A stretch of DNA of 64,000 nt. Origin: Asterella californica (Eukaryota; Streptophyta; Marchantiopsida; Marchantiales; Aytoniaceae). The notes beneath the pieces were generated by a model. The model was not told the DNA's origin. It did no database searches and saw only the letters and a list, made by a program, of their open reading frames with translations. The DNA is taken from positions 9,486,001 through 9,550,000 of the forward strand of contig JAYKYS010000011.1 of NCBI GenBank assembly GCA_036924285.1, given 5' to 3'. Below, piece by piece: positions 10,852 to 21,669 of this stretch. Within the stretch, counting starts at the first letter, position 1. Every line of letters starts with the position of its first letter. Position numbers and translations under genes: made by a program.

Positions 10852-13115
10852 TCACGTTAGGACAAGCGCCGTATAACTCACCCTTCTGGTTGTTTGCCGC
10901 TCGTAGCACCCAACCATGGTTAAGTTCGATAGACCACTGACCTCTTTCGTACACCTCTCATGACATGATGTTGACTCTGAACCGTGATCAACCAAAGCAG
11001 CAACAGGTTCCAAACTCCCAAGGCGAACTCGTGTAGCAGTCGTAGCACGAGCCCAGTGTCTCTTTCTGAAGTCGCTATCAGTAGTTGGACTCTCGTCGCC
11101 AGCTTCTTCATCATCAAACTCTGCAGTGTTGGTACCAGCAACCAACGCTTCTTGCTGATACTCTGTATCAACAACCTCCTGAAAATGCACCTTTCCGAAC
11201 TCTACATCATTCATAGAAGCTCCTACCACATCTATCATTTGGCTTTCTACCTGCTCGGACATCACCTGTCTCTTGCGCTTGATGATGTCGATGATCAGTT
11301 CGTGAAACTCCCTCTTTGCAATACCAAGAACTTTCCAGAGAGAAAACTCGATTCGTGCATCCAGTATCCTCTGCTCCAAGATGCTCTTCAGATCAGTAGA
11401 AGTTTCAATATCAGCTGCCAACTTGTAAGCCGGTCCCTTCTCTTTTTCTTGGGCAGTAAACCGCCTACCAGCAGTCGTTGGCTCCTGCTGGGATCTCTGC
11501 ACGTCCTCCATCGGACCTGGTGCAGATGGAGGAGCCGCAGAAGTAGAAGAGATGTCTTCGGGAGGAGCTGCTCACCTCCTTGTGACCCTCCGTCTATCTC
11601 CAGTCTCTTCTGGAACTCCAGTATCAAATTCAGAGGCTTCTCGCCGCCTCTTCTCCTCCACAGAAGCATCCTGCCAGTGAACGTGTCGATCCACGTCCAA
11701 GGATGCTTTGATAGACGTAGCATCAACAGGATCTCCCCACCCTGTGACCCTACGGATAGTTTCTGCTCCTCTCTTCAGTACTTCAGAAGGAACTTGGACA
11801 GGTCTCTTCTCAGCAGTCCTATCTAGCAACGTAGGACTAGAAGAAACTTCAATGTGACCGGCATATACATCAGGATTTACCGGTGATGTCATCAATGCAT
11901 GTACAGTTGCAGCAGCTGTAATCTGAGGTAGACTCCTCATGCCTCCTCGTCCAAACTGCGTGCTTAGCGGCTCTCCAGTAGAAGAAAGGTGCAGCCTACC
12001 GTTCTGGTAGCGAACCACACCATCTCGCAGAGCAGCCGTGAGCTCTTGACAATCTCCTCGGAAATGATCTTGACTGTCACACCAGATACATCTACGAACA
12101 GGAGCACCTCCTGGACGTGCAGCAGCAGACGCCGGCAGCTGCTCTCTCTGCAATCCAGCTAGCTCCACCTTCAGTTCTCTTATCTGCCGAATCAGGTCTT
12201 CGATCTGGTTCTGCTATCCATGGTTCTCCGCAGGTCTCTGAATCGGTGCCCTCTGTGCTGGAACTGGCACAACTGACATCAAAGGAATTGCAGCCGGGAC
12301 AACAGGTCTAGGAGCCGGAGCAAGAGCCGGAGGTTGTTGTACTTGAGGAGCAGTGCGAGGTTGAGTGGTTATTTCTACAAGCGGACGTCCTCCCACAGCC
12401 ACTCTTCCCCTCCTCTGCCTCGTTAGTACGGCAACAGCATCCTCGACTCTTCTCCAATCAGTAGTAACTCCTCCTTCAGCAGATCGATCGGTCAACATAA
12501 AGCACAACCGATCTACCGTAGCATCATCGGTAGCTTGCAAGAAAAGCTCGATTTTCCTAGCATCTAAGGTTATCCTCTCAAGAGTTGAGAGTTGTCGGTA
12601 TCTTCGATCAAACTCTCTCAGCATCTCATTCAGATTCATCATACGACCAGGTTGCTGCTCAACCCAGTCTAAGAACGTCCTCCTAGTAACTCTCTTTGAA
12701 TCTTCTTCGAGAAACTCTTCTCGAAGAGATCGCTCGAAACTCATCCAGACACTTAGATTTCTTCTTTGTACATCCCTAACTTGGTCCCGCAACTCAGGAA
12801 TGACAGCTAACTCAACTCATACTCACGCAGATATCTAGAAATATCTCTACCTTCAAATCTACCGCATCTATTCATAATTGCTTGCAAAGCCTTAGTAGAC
12901 TTCAACTCACCCCCTCCAATGATCGGATGTTGTTGGACCAGGGCCGCAAGTGTCTTCAGAATCTCAGCCGTATCCAGACCAGGTGCAGATGTCGTTGTAG
13001 CCGCTAGTACTACAGAAGAAGCTGTAGTAGACGCAGATGCAGCATCCGTAGAAGTAGCAGCAGTAGCGCCCTTGCGATCCATCTCTTCTTCTTGAAGTAA
13101 ACTCAACCTTCTCAA
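10852..13115 (-). pseudogene. Gag-protease of element A (broken)
   Basis: Frames 13115-12807, 12792-12214, 12168-11572 and 11511-10852 together align with the gag-protease of D. The N-terminus is alanine/threonine rich. A deletion joins LREYE directly to the block that in D reads LAVIPEIR and shifts the frame near 12800. The zinc knuckle CIWCDSQDHFRGDC is at about 12097-12056. A stop near 12214 and another shift near 11572 follow. The protease region shows ALVDHGSES, where D has ALVDHGSEI, and then runs into altered sequence (CHERCTKEV). The pattern is neutral decay after insertion. Confidence 0.85.
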
Positions 13116-13130
13116 TCAATCACCCCAAGA

Positions 13131-13149
13131 GCTCTCAGTGGAAGCACCA
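13131..13149 (-). promoter_or_regulatory. Primer-binding-site candidate of element A
   Basis: Just inside the 5' LTR the minus strand reads TGGTGCTTCCACTGAGAGC. The same 19 bases stand just inside the LTR end of element D (57021-57039). TGG at the start fits pairing with a tRNA CCA end. I cannot name the tRNA. Confidence 0.6.
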
Positions 13150-13151
13150 GA

Positions 13152-14479
13152 TGTCGAGTTGAGAGTTTTCTTGGGAAGGGTGGAACCTTCTGGCTGTGAT
13201 AGATCTTGAAGGATGTGTTTAGTCTACTCAGGGAAGCGTTGGACTTCAGGCTACGGTTTCTTACTATACATAGATAGGCTTCAGATCAAAAGGGAACAAT
13301 ATAAACACTCACTCAGGTCGAATGGACCCTCCAGTATGTTCAGGAAGTGAAAATCATATCAGACTAGTAGTAATAAGGTCAGACAGTAAACTTTAACAGT
13401 CTAGAATCAGAAACATATGATGGTTCAGACTTCAGAACTCCTCCTACATGTAAGTGAGGCCCTACTGACCATACACACGAAGTTTCAGCTTGAGATCAAA
13501 TCAGAGTGTCGAGATATGGGCATAAATGTTCCGAGCAGAGAAATTACAGCAATTTCTGGTACCCAAACAGCTATTTCGACCTAGAACAGAGAATTGGCTC
13601 GATCACTTTCGAAGATTCTTATAGGATTTATAGTACACAGCTTGTTGAACACTCCTGTGAAGTTGAGCCTCCTGATTGTACACAGAACTCCAGATCTCGC
13701 TCTCTGAACTTGATGTTCTAGATTGAGAGCTTTTCGGACCTCCTCTACTTCAGCAGTCGTCTCGAATTACTCATTCACTCAATCGACATGACAATTTTGG
13801 GACAGTCGTAGCCCTACTGGAAGTGAACGTGGCCACGAAGGTTTGAAGCGATTTTCTCAAATCTACTGCGATTGACACCGAAAACCCCAAAATCAACAGA
13901 AGTGCTGCAATTCTGGCACAAATCGAACTTCAATCAGCCATAACTCCTTCTTTATTGCTCCAAATCGATCAAAAATTTCGCTGACAGTTCTTGGCACGAC
14001 GAACCCTATCTCCCTGTGCTCTCAGATTTCGAAGTCCCCTCACCAAATGCTCGAACTCCTCTTAAGACCCCTACTACTAAGTTTAGCAGTACACAAAGAT
14101 AAAATTGGACCAATGGGAGTTCATAGCTTCACTCCCCTGTCCTTTTGTGTCCCAAACCACGTGGTGACTTAATTTTGCACATAGGCTACCACATCAAGCC
14201 CCTAAAGTGCCAGCATAACCCCTAAACTACATGCGAAGACATGTAAAACGGCACGTAATCTCAAAAGATAACCTAACCTCGCTAGGAAGCATGCATGGGC
14301 GACATGTAATTACAACCCATGACCTTAACTCCATCTACATGGTAATCAACCTACTAAGACTCAAAAATATATAACATCCTCCAGTGTCGACTTCTCTGAG
14401 GTCCTAATTTCACTCAGAGGGACTAACGCTTGACAGAGAGATGAATTATTTACAATGTAAAATGATTCACATCACGACA
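13152..14479 (-). repeat. 5' LTR of element A
   Basis: 1328 bp, the same length and ends as 5988-7315. The minus strand ends AACTCGACA before the primer site. On the other side, ACGACA at 14479 is followed by CCGT, the duplicated target. It drives gag-pol transcription leftward. No specific promoter element was identified. Confidence 0.9.
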
Positions 14480-14483
14480 CCGT

Positions 14484-14870
14484 GTGCAGAAGCTGAAGAC
14501 CATAGTGGTGGAAGAGGCATCCTTGCCTCTAGAAGACAAGGTCGCCACCTCCGATCGAATCGTGGAGATGAACTTGTCTTCCGCAGGAAGAAGATTGGAA
14601 GAGTTCAGTGCCTTCTTCCACTCAGAGATCCAGCCAGCTATGGAGTTGCTGGAGAGGAGAGCAAAGGCTCAGGAGAAGCCCTTACAGCCTGGATTCGATC
14701 TGCGCACCCTGATGCGTCAGGAAGAAGACCAGAAGAAGGCAGAAGCGCTGGAAGCTAGTCTCCGCACCACGGAGAAGCTCGCAGCGAGATACAAGACGGA
14801 AGCAGCCGCTTCTGCCAAGGAGCTGACCCAACTGAAGAAGAGCAACCAGGAGTTGCAGGCGCGTTTATAG
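14484..14870 (+). pseudogene. Element B ORF, C-terminal coiled-coil part
   Basis: Continues in phase from 5987 once element A and one CCGT copy are removed. About 128 residues, predicted largely helical: heptad-like runs of L/A with E/K/R/Q (LEASLRTTEKLAARYK, then KELTQLKKSNQELQARL), typical of a coiled coil, ending at TAG 14868-14870. Beyond the stop, more coding-like E/A/R-rich sequence continues to about 15010 in the same style, suggesting that the stop or a shift is secondary. No known catalytic motif. It may be a structural, gag-like protein. Confidence 0.55.
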
Positions 14871-15317
14871 CCGCGCGACCAAGAGGTTTTCCGAGTGCAG
14901 AGAAAGATCACCGTCCTCGTAGAGGAGAAGACAACATGGAAGACGCAGCGGGAAGTCGCAGAAGCGCGAGTTGCAGCTGAGAAGATGCAGCGAGAAGCAG
15001 CTGAAGCTCGTGCGTAGGAGATACTAGCTTGGGAAGAAGTTCAACTTCACCGCGGGTAGGAAGTTGCTTACCTTGGCTAGAGAGTGGGACGATGAGTCCA
15101 AGGCGATGTTGGTAGAGTGCAAGGAGAGTATGTTCCGGTACTTGGATAGGCAGATAGAGGGGGTGAAGACACTCTATGGACTTTCTTCGACTCCACCACC
15201 GGTAACTAGATCTTCCTAAGCCCTAGTACCATCGATCGGTGCCGACATGGAGAAGGAGGAGTTCGACCTCGTTGTGCACTTGGTAGTGACAGCGTTGGAA
15301 GCCGAGAAAACTCCGGA

Positions 15318-15735
15318 AGAAGCCTCGGAAGACAGGAAGAAGAACCGTCTTCCCAAGTATTCCGCGTGGAGGAAGCGACTTCTCCGGACCCTTATGAGGT
15401 CGCCATGATCCCTAGTACCGAACTAATGCTCCAGAAGAGCGAGGAAGCACCAGTCGACTCCGCTTCCCAGAAGACGCTTCCGTCTTCCGAAGCAGAAGCC
15501 GAAGCCGAAGCCGAGGAAGAAGCAGCATCAGCGACAGCAGGGCCAGCAAAGAACGATGAGGAGGGAGGCCATATCAGTGTTACCCGAGGTGTTCGTAGGG
15601 CTTTCTAGCTTATCAGAAGCCGAGTTAGGAGCTCCGATAGAGGTAGAACATGTAGAGATTGCCACCGAGCAATCAGAATAGGCAAAAAGCACCGCAGACA
15701 AGTTAATCTTGTCCCAACTTAGTAGGACCGAACAT
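15318..15735 (+). pseudogene. Element B C-terminal coding tail (right copy)
   Basis: Contains an 80-codon open stretch (15366-15608) rich in E, A and S, with an EAEAEAEEEAASA run. It is homologous to the left copy at 3166-3570 but with fewer lesions. It ends just before the LTR-like repeat. Function unknown. It probably formed the tail of the same B polyprotein. Confidence 0.5.
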
Positions 15736-17308
15736 GCTATCTTAAGGATGGCAGCTCCAGTCTAGCCAACAGGACTGCACGAGGATGCCGTTCCCTGTTC
15801 CTAAACTGTCCACTACCTCTATCTACATCTTTGAACCACTGTTGGTAACGAGCATGCAGACCCCTCCTGTGTACTACAAGTCTATTCGTATGTCTCTAAC
15901 ATCGGGTACAGTTTCCAGCTCCAATCTAGACCTTGTCGCCTTTTCACCTCGACAGGCAGGAAGCACACCAGCGTGCGTTCGCGCGTTTCCCCACCCCTTG
16001 TGTGAACTGTGCGTAATGTATATCATGTGTCTCAAATCCTACTCTTCGATCCTACTTATGCCTTCTACCACGAGAAAACAAAGGAGACGACCACTAGGGA
16101 GAGATGGGCGCTGTCAGAAGGCTGCCACTCCACATGCAAGCTGTTTCTCTTTCCCGGATTAGCCATCTACCTTGTTGTTCCTACGCTACCTATGCTGTCA
16201 CATGATATCTTAACTAATTCGAGGAGTAGGCGTAGGAAGTAGAGGGAGTGAGCTTCCCAATGCCAATGTGACTTCTTCTCGGGGAATGGATTGCTGATTT
16301 GAGTGTAGAAGCTTAATCCGTGTCTTCTGGGTGGTGCGTTCCTTGAATTCGCTCCCGATTGTGCATGAGAAGTGTTTTTCTTGAGTGGCGATGACTGTCA
16401 GAAGTTGTGGAATTGCAGCTTGGCTCGTCGAGTAGAGCACTTAAGATCTACGTACGGACGGTCTTATGGGTAAGGGATCCCAGAAGATAGAGTAGTCGGA
16501 GCAGCGAAGAAAAGAAGAAAGAAGCCTTATTCTCACAGCAGAAGACGACATCCTCAAGTAGAAGACGGTGCAACTGTACGCACGTTTGTTGTCTTCCTCC
16601 CCAAACTATTACAAGCAGGGATGGCTTGTTAGCCAGGATCCGGACTAGAAGCCTGTCAGAATCTTAATTTCTCCTTTTCTTCTTGTTTTTCTCTTGTTTG
16701 GATTTTCTCTTCTTCCCCATCTTCTCTCATCTTCCTCATCTTCTTACCTTCTTCTAGTGAGCTTCCGAGACTTCTATTGAGCTTCCATGAAGGTGAATGT
16801 CGTTGTAGTGCTGCAAGAAGATCATTTCCGTAGGCAGAAGCTTGGGAAGGCTACATGGGGCATACACCCTGTGATTAATCTAACCCGTTGGAATGTGAGA
16901 GTGAGTAAGGTGTAACAACCGTTGCTAGTCGACTTTTACGAGGCATGAGCAGTCTTCTGGAGGTGTGAGAAGCCGAGGTGAACCTCCAGAAGCCGAGAAT
17001 TGCTTCGGGAAGACGGTATCGAGAAGATCGGAAGAAGTGACCTGGAAGCAGGAAGTGTCTTCCCGAGCTTGTCTATGAATAGTTGTGTGATATTTTAGTT
17101 AGTAGTTGTTTGTTTAGGTCCAGAGCACCTTTTGGCGAGTCTGGAAGACGCGTGGTTTTGTGAGAAGACGGGATTTCTAGGCAAAACCCGTGTGTTTGTG
17201 CGTTTGAACAGATCTTAGAACTTAGAGCAACGTTACTTGTGCAAATCCTCTGTGGGAACGATATCTTGTATACTAAATGGACAAAGGGAGTAATCATGGG
17301 ACACTACA
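15736..17308 (+). repeat. Right LTR-like repeat of element B
   Basis: Pairs with 3571-5012. From about 16220 to 17308 it is collinear with 3920-5012 and ends ACACTACA at 17308. About 15755-16215 matches the left copy only in reverse complement (3594-3905). It also carries extra sequence near 15905-16010 not found in the left copy. Right after 17308 the sequence switches to an LTR fragment of the A/C family. Confidence 0.6.
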
Positions 17309-17849
17309 ATAACTCTCTCTTTATTGCTCCAAATCAATCAAACATTTCACTGACAGCGACTGACACGAGGAGCCCTATCTTCCTGTGTCCTTAGATTTCA
17401 TAATGTCCCTATCAAATGCTCGAACTCCTCTTAAGACCCCTACTTCTAAGTTTAGAGTAACACAAAGGACAAAAATGAACCAATGGGATTCATAGCTTAA
17501 CTTCCCTGTCCTTTTGTGTCTCAAACCACGTGGTGACTTAATTTCACACATAGGCTATCACGTCAAGCTCTTAAAGTGCCAGCATAAACTTTAAACTACA
17601 TGCGGAGATATGTAAAATGACACGTAATATTGAAAGATAACTTTAACAAGCTAGAAAGCATGCATGAGTGCCATGTAAGTACGACCCATGAGCTTAAACT
17701 CTATCAACATGGTAAACAACCTACTAGGACTCAAAATATATAACATCCTCCAGAATCGACTTTTCTTAGGTCTTAACTTCACTTAGAAAGACTAACTCCT
17801 AACAGAGAGGTGAATTAATTTACTATGTGAAATGATTCACATCACGACA
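17309..17849 (-). repeat. Truncated LTR of the A/C family
   Basis: Matches the last part of element A's LTR (about 13935-14479): the ATAACTC..CTTTATTGCTCC block, the ACCAATGGGA block near 17478, CATGGTAA near 17708 and the ATCACGACA end at 17849. The first 780 bp or so of the LTR is missing at 17308/17309, exactly where element B ends. B therefore inserted into this LTR or replaced its start. Confidence 0.75.
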
Positions 17850-18380
17850 ACGCTTCAAGACTTCAATTTCGCATTCAGTGTCTTCGTCTTACCTCGATCC
17901 TTCTACCTCCAACCTCGAGCTGCTGCAATTCTACTTCCACAATCGAGCTCAATCTACTGCAATTTGAAGCTTCTACTCTCAATTTTCTCCTCGACCTTCA
18001 ATTTCTAATCTTCTAGTCTTGTGGGGATTCCCAACTCTTCTACCTTAAGTGCGCTTCCTGCTGGAAGACGTCCTCTCTTACTTGCTCACTGTAATTTTGC
18101 TCCTACGTGCTTCCAATGTCCTCTTCAATTCTTAAATCGAGGAACAAAAAAGAGCTATGATGCGGATGCGCCTCTGCTTCCTTGTCTTCTCTTCGCGATT
18201 AGGTAATGGCTCGACTATCCTAGACCTACCTACTACGATGGTGGCTTCAAAAGAAGTCGACTTCTTCCCATGAATTCACCTTAAGATCATCTTCCTGTTA
18301 AGCATGGTGTAATCTTAAGTAATAAGATTACTTCAATTATATTAAACTTAAAATTTTCAAAAAAATCTCCAATCTTGCAA
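17850..18380. other. Unassigned pyrimidine-rich spacer
   Basis: CT-rich sequence with repeated CTTCTA/CCTCGA-like words between the truncated LTR and the pol relic. No convincing ORF, no LTR border. Probably the remains of an older element's leader or untranslated part. Confidence 0.35.
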
Positions 18381-19200
18381 ATTGTGGGCACCACAACTTT
18401 CTATGATTGAGCAAAAAGATGAGGAGCAAGTGGTGGAAGTACACTCTAAAAAGCTCTATACATCTATAGAGTCATTCTTAGATCCCAAAGTTAGAGTTGA
18501 GACTAGGTATAAAACGATGGACAAGAAAGTAAAACTTGTTGCTCAACCATTACCTAGTGATTCTAACTAGCAAGTCCAACAATATTCAAAGGAAAAAAGC
18601 TTGAGAGATCTTAGCCGGGTTGTTCACAAGTTCATAGAAGCTACTCTAAATGAGTTGAAGGTTGGTTCTTAAGGAGAATATGTTTAGTGAAGCGTTAACT
18701 AGGCATAAGAAAGCTATTGTTTTTTAAGTTTTAGAAATTGGATGTGTAGATCAAAGCATTGTGGCGTCGATGTTCATATTCACCATTTTACATACTCTTT
18801 GGGACTTGAGGTCAATTTTTATACATATGGAAACTCATAGAGCTCTTGAAGGAGAAAATGCAGATGAAGATATAAGAACCATCATTTGCATCATATTCTA
18901 GTTGTTGGTTTAATGTACCAAATAAGAGTGGTGCATTACAATTCATCCAAGATATATAGCATGTGAACCAACTGACCATCAAAAATACATGTATGAAGAT
19001 TAATCTTATCATATGAGAGTTTTTTAGACGTTTGCTAGAAGGACTATTTACTCTACAAGAGATCTTTACTATAGATACGGTCAATTTCAACTTGTTGAAC
19101 ATAGTAGAAATATCACCACCATGAGGACACCGCTGAGATTGTTCAGAATGTGCATGCTACTACAAGGAGCAACAATCTCGGTAGCACACATGATGAATTG
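18380..19200 (+). pseudogene. Relic of gypsy pol (linker to RT), plus strand
   Basis: In broken frames it encodes the same order of segments as pol of element D: the TRYKTMDKKVKLVAQPLP linker, a LRDLSRVVHKF-like block, TILHTLWDLR, then FNVPNKSGALQFIQD-like and TTMRTPLRLFRMC near 19115-19155, ending at LLQGATISVAHM (about 19195). Many stops and A/T-rich substitutions show long decay. It ends where element F begins. Confidence 0.75.
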
Positions 19201-20185
19201 TCAACCCTCCGTGTTCATATCCCTCGATCTCTCAACCTCCATGAAAGTCATCAATCAATCTACAACATGTCTGGTCTATCTCCCACTCAAGTATCACCTC
19301 TAATGACTTTGATAAAAGTACACCATTAAGTTGAAAAAAAATGCTAAGTTCAATCTTAAAAAAACCCATAAAACTCATAAATTAAATTTCTCCATTCTAA
19401 CAATTTCTCTCAATTTCTCACATTTTGAAATTTCACATTCTCTTTCTATATTGCTCAAATGTTATACAACGATGTGAAACAAGGACGAAGAGCTCTTCTC
19501 TACTCTTTATTTATACATTTTAAGTTTTTATTTAAGTATCTTTTGATAATTCAGTGGTAACTGTTTTTATCGAATTTTACTAAGATATTATTTAAGATAA
19601 AAGCATTAATCACATGAGCTTCTTATTTTTCAGATGGGTTTATTCTTTCAAAGTCAACAACTTCTGGAATATTCTCAGAATATTCTTGAACAATCTTGAA
19701 TCTCCACCCTCTCTACACTATGACCTACTAAAAATGTGACATGTGGAATATCTTCTTGTATTTAATACACACAAAATCAATAACTTAAATCTCACCGCTA
19801 ATATCAATTCAAAAAGAGATAAATTGATATTTTCCACCTCCTTTCTATTTTTTAAACAAGATGACAAGATAATAGTGCTTACTAATTAAGAAATATTTGA
19901 TTCTAACCAAAAGTACAACTAAGTTTAATCATAACTAACTTTAACTAGTCATGACTAACTTGATATTTGCTTAAAGTATTTGGACAACAAATAAACATTC
20001 TCCACACTTAGTTATAACTAAACATCTTATTAATAAACAAATTTACCCTCGGACTAAATTTTTGCTCTGTCCTCAGAACGAAGAAAAAACTTTCGTCGAT
20101 GAAACAACTTCAACTTGTCATGATTGATCCGATTGAATCTCTTTCCTCCAACTCTTGAAGGTCATACGTGAAATTGGACCACACC

Positions 20186-20440
20186 TTATCTAAAACAGAA
20201 AAGACCAAAATATCTAAGAAGAAATTTCTTCTTAGCTCTCTTAAATCTGATAGCATCATACAACATTATCCAATCTCTGACTTGAAAAAGTTTTATCTCC
20301 CTCTTGTCCAATCGTTTGTCATAACTCTTCTTTTGATATGCTTGAGCTTTTCCATCCGCGTAATTGTTATCGCTCTCTTTCAACTCCATGAGTTTCTCCC
20401 TCCTTGATCTTACGATGTCTTCTCTCTTTGATCTCTTCAA
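20186..20440 (-). pseudogene. Element F integrase C-terminal region
   Basis: About 84 residues, rich in K/R, with a KAQAYQKKSYDKRLDKREIKLF-like string. The part reading QVRDWIMLYDA matches the 'GD-V-LYD' region that follows the integrase core in gypsy elements (compare D, where the same position reads EGDWVIVYDNS). Broken on both sides. Confidence 0.55.
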
Positions 20441-20967
20441 CTATTATTGAATAGTTTAAAAAGTAGCAAATTCGAATTAGATCAACTTGGACTCCACCCC
20501 ATAAACAAGTCAAAATGAAGAATATCCAATAGACATCTTTGTTGTCATTCGATACTCTCATAAGATGACATGTAATCTCTTATCCTAAGTATGTTTGGCA
20601 GTCTTAACACTAACGTCTTTGGCGAGCATCATACAAAGTGTAGGATTGGTCTTCTTTGCAACTCCATTAGCATTTGGTTTGGATGAAGTCGTTATTCGTG
20701 GCTTGATAGAAAAGTGTTGTAGCATAGTAGTAGTCATGCTCTCGACAAACTCTCCTTCCTTATATGAGACTAACTCTAACGGACATCCAAATTTGTGATG
20801 ATCATCTCTTACAGGAATCTACCCACTTCTGTTTCATTAGTCTTCCTCAAAGGTCTAGCCTCTACCCATTTGATATAATAGTCAGTAGCGACTACTATAT
20901 ATTTACTGTCTTGATGTGTCTTATTAAGAGGACTTACAAAGTCAATATCTCACTTTTCAAATGTTCT

Positions 20968-21150
20968 TTACACTAGAATTGGTCTTAACAGAAGTGTTCT
21001 ACTAGACTTCAGAGCAAATGCTTGACGTACGTCGCAAGTTTTGCAATAGTCTAAACACTCTTTAAAAATAGCTCTCCAATGATAACCCGCATCCATAATC
21101 TTGAAGATTATGGATGCGGGTAAAGTGACCTCCGCAAACAATGCCGTCAT
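20968..21150 (-). pseudogene. Element F integrase zinc-binding (H2C2) fragment
   Basis: Encodes KIMDAGYHWRAIFKEC followed by LDYCKTCDVRQ, the second half of the HHCC zinc-binding domain that precedes the integrase core (the CX2C pair is C-K-T-C). The upstream histidines are lost where an 18-bp inverted duplication occurs (21085-21121). Confidence 0.65.
21085..21121. repeat. 18-bp perfect inverted repeat, 1-nt loop
   Basis: Arms 21085-21102 and 21104-21121 are exact reverse complements around one G. It lies inside the integrase fragment and replaces expected coding sequence, so it is a local inverted duplication rather than a conserved structure. Confidence 0.85.
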
Positions 21151-21669
21151 GAAACTCGTGCATTAGCTTGAAAGCCTCTTTTTAACCAACTACTCTCATT
21201 AGTAAACCATCCGCTCTTTGATGAAATAGAATTCCCTCCACCATGGTATAAGGTTTGCATCTCTTGATCAATGCTTTACGTTCTCAATTATGCATATCTT
21301 CTAAGAAAAAATCATCTACAAGGATTTTCTTATACTCGTCCGTTATCTCATGAATGCTTGTGATGGTCATCACTTGCTCGTCTAGAATCATCAAACGGTT
21401 CTACTCTCTTATCATCATAAGCCTCCACAAGAGATATGCATTTGCATGTTTTTTCTTAGTCTACCGTCAATCACGTAATCATATTCTGTTCAAAATATTT
21501 TCCAATGAGCAATACGACCTTCAACATGCTTGTTAAAGATATACTTTAAAGCTTTGTGATTTGACTACTGAAAATTTTCTTGCTAGCAAGTAATGTCCAT
21601 ATTTCTTCAATACAAAAACCACAACTAATCCTTCTCATTTAGTCAGGTTTTGCATGAAGGTTGTCTAAG

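Larger units (their letters stand above)
5988..14479 (-). mobile_element. Ty3/gypsy LTR retrotransposon A (complete, decayed), nested in B
   Basis: An 8492-bp element bounded by two 1328-bp LTRs, each starting TGTCGAGTT and ending CACGACA in plus orientation. The host sequence CCGT occurs on both sides (5984-5987 and 14480-14483), giving a 4-bp target duplication. Reading the minus strand: 5' LTR, primer-site candidate (13149 down to 13131), gag with zinc knuckle, DHGS protease, RT, RNase H, integrase, a purine tract (7332 down to 7316) and the 3' LTR. The coding region is broken by several frameshifts and stops. The LTRs differ at scattered sites (a few percent by eye), so the insertion is older than element D but younger than F. 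Confidence 0.92.
3146..17308 (+). mobile_element. Non-autonomous LTR element B (LARD-like), interrupted by element A
   Basis: Two homologous blocks, about 3166-5012 and 15318-17308, bracket an internal region. Both end in ACACTACA. Each block holds the tail of a coding-like internal region followed by LTR-like DNA, so the structure reads internal end, LTR, internal, LTR, as expected for a tandem or recombined LTR element. With element A (5988-14479) removed, the internal part is only about 2 kb and encodes a coiled-coil/gag-like ORF. I found no reverse transcriptase, RNase H or integrase motif in it. It is very rich in GAAGAC/GTCTTC. The left side is cut by element C. No canonical primer-binding site was recognised after 5012. 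Confidence 0.6.

Noticed and set aside
10984..11826. Plus-strand 280-codon frame
   Set aside because: Antisense of element A gag-protease. Residue composition is that of a shadow, with no domain.
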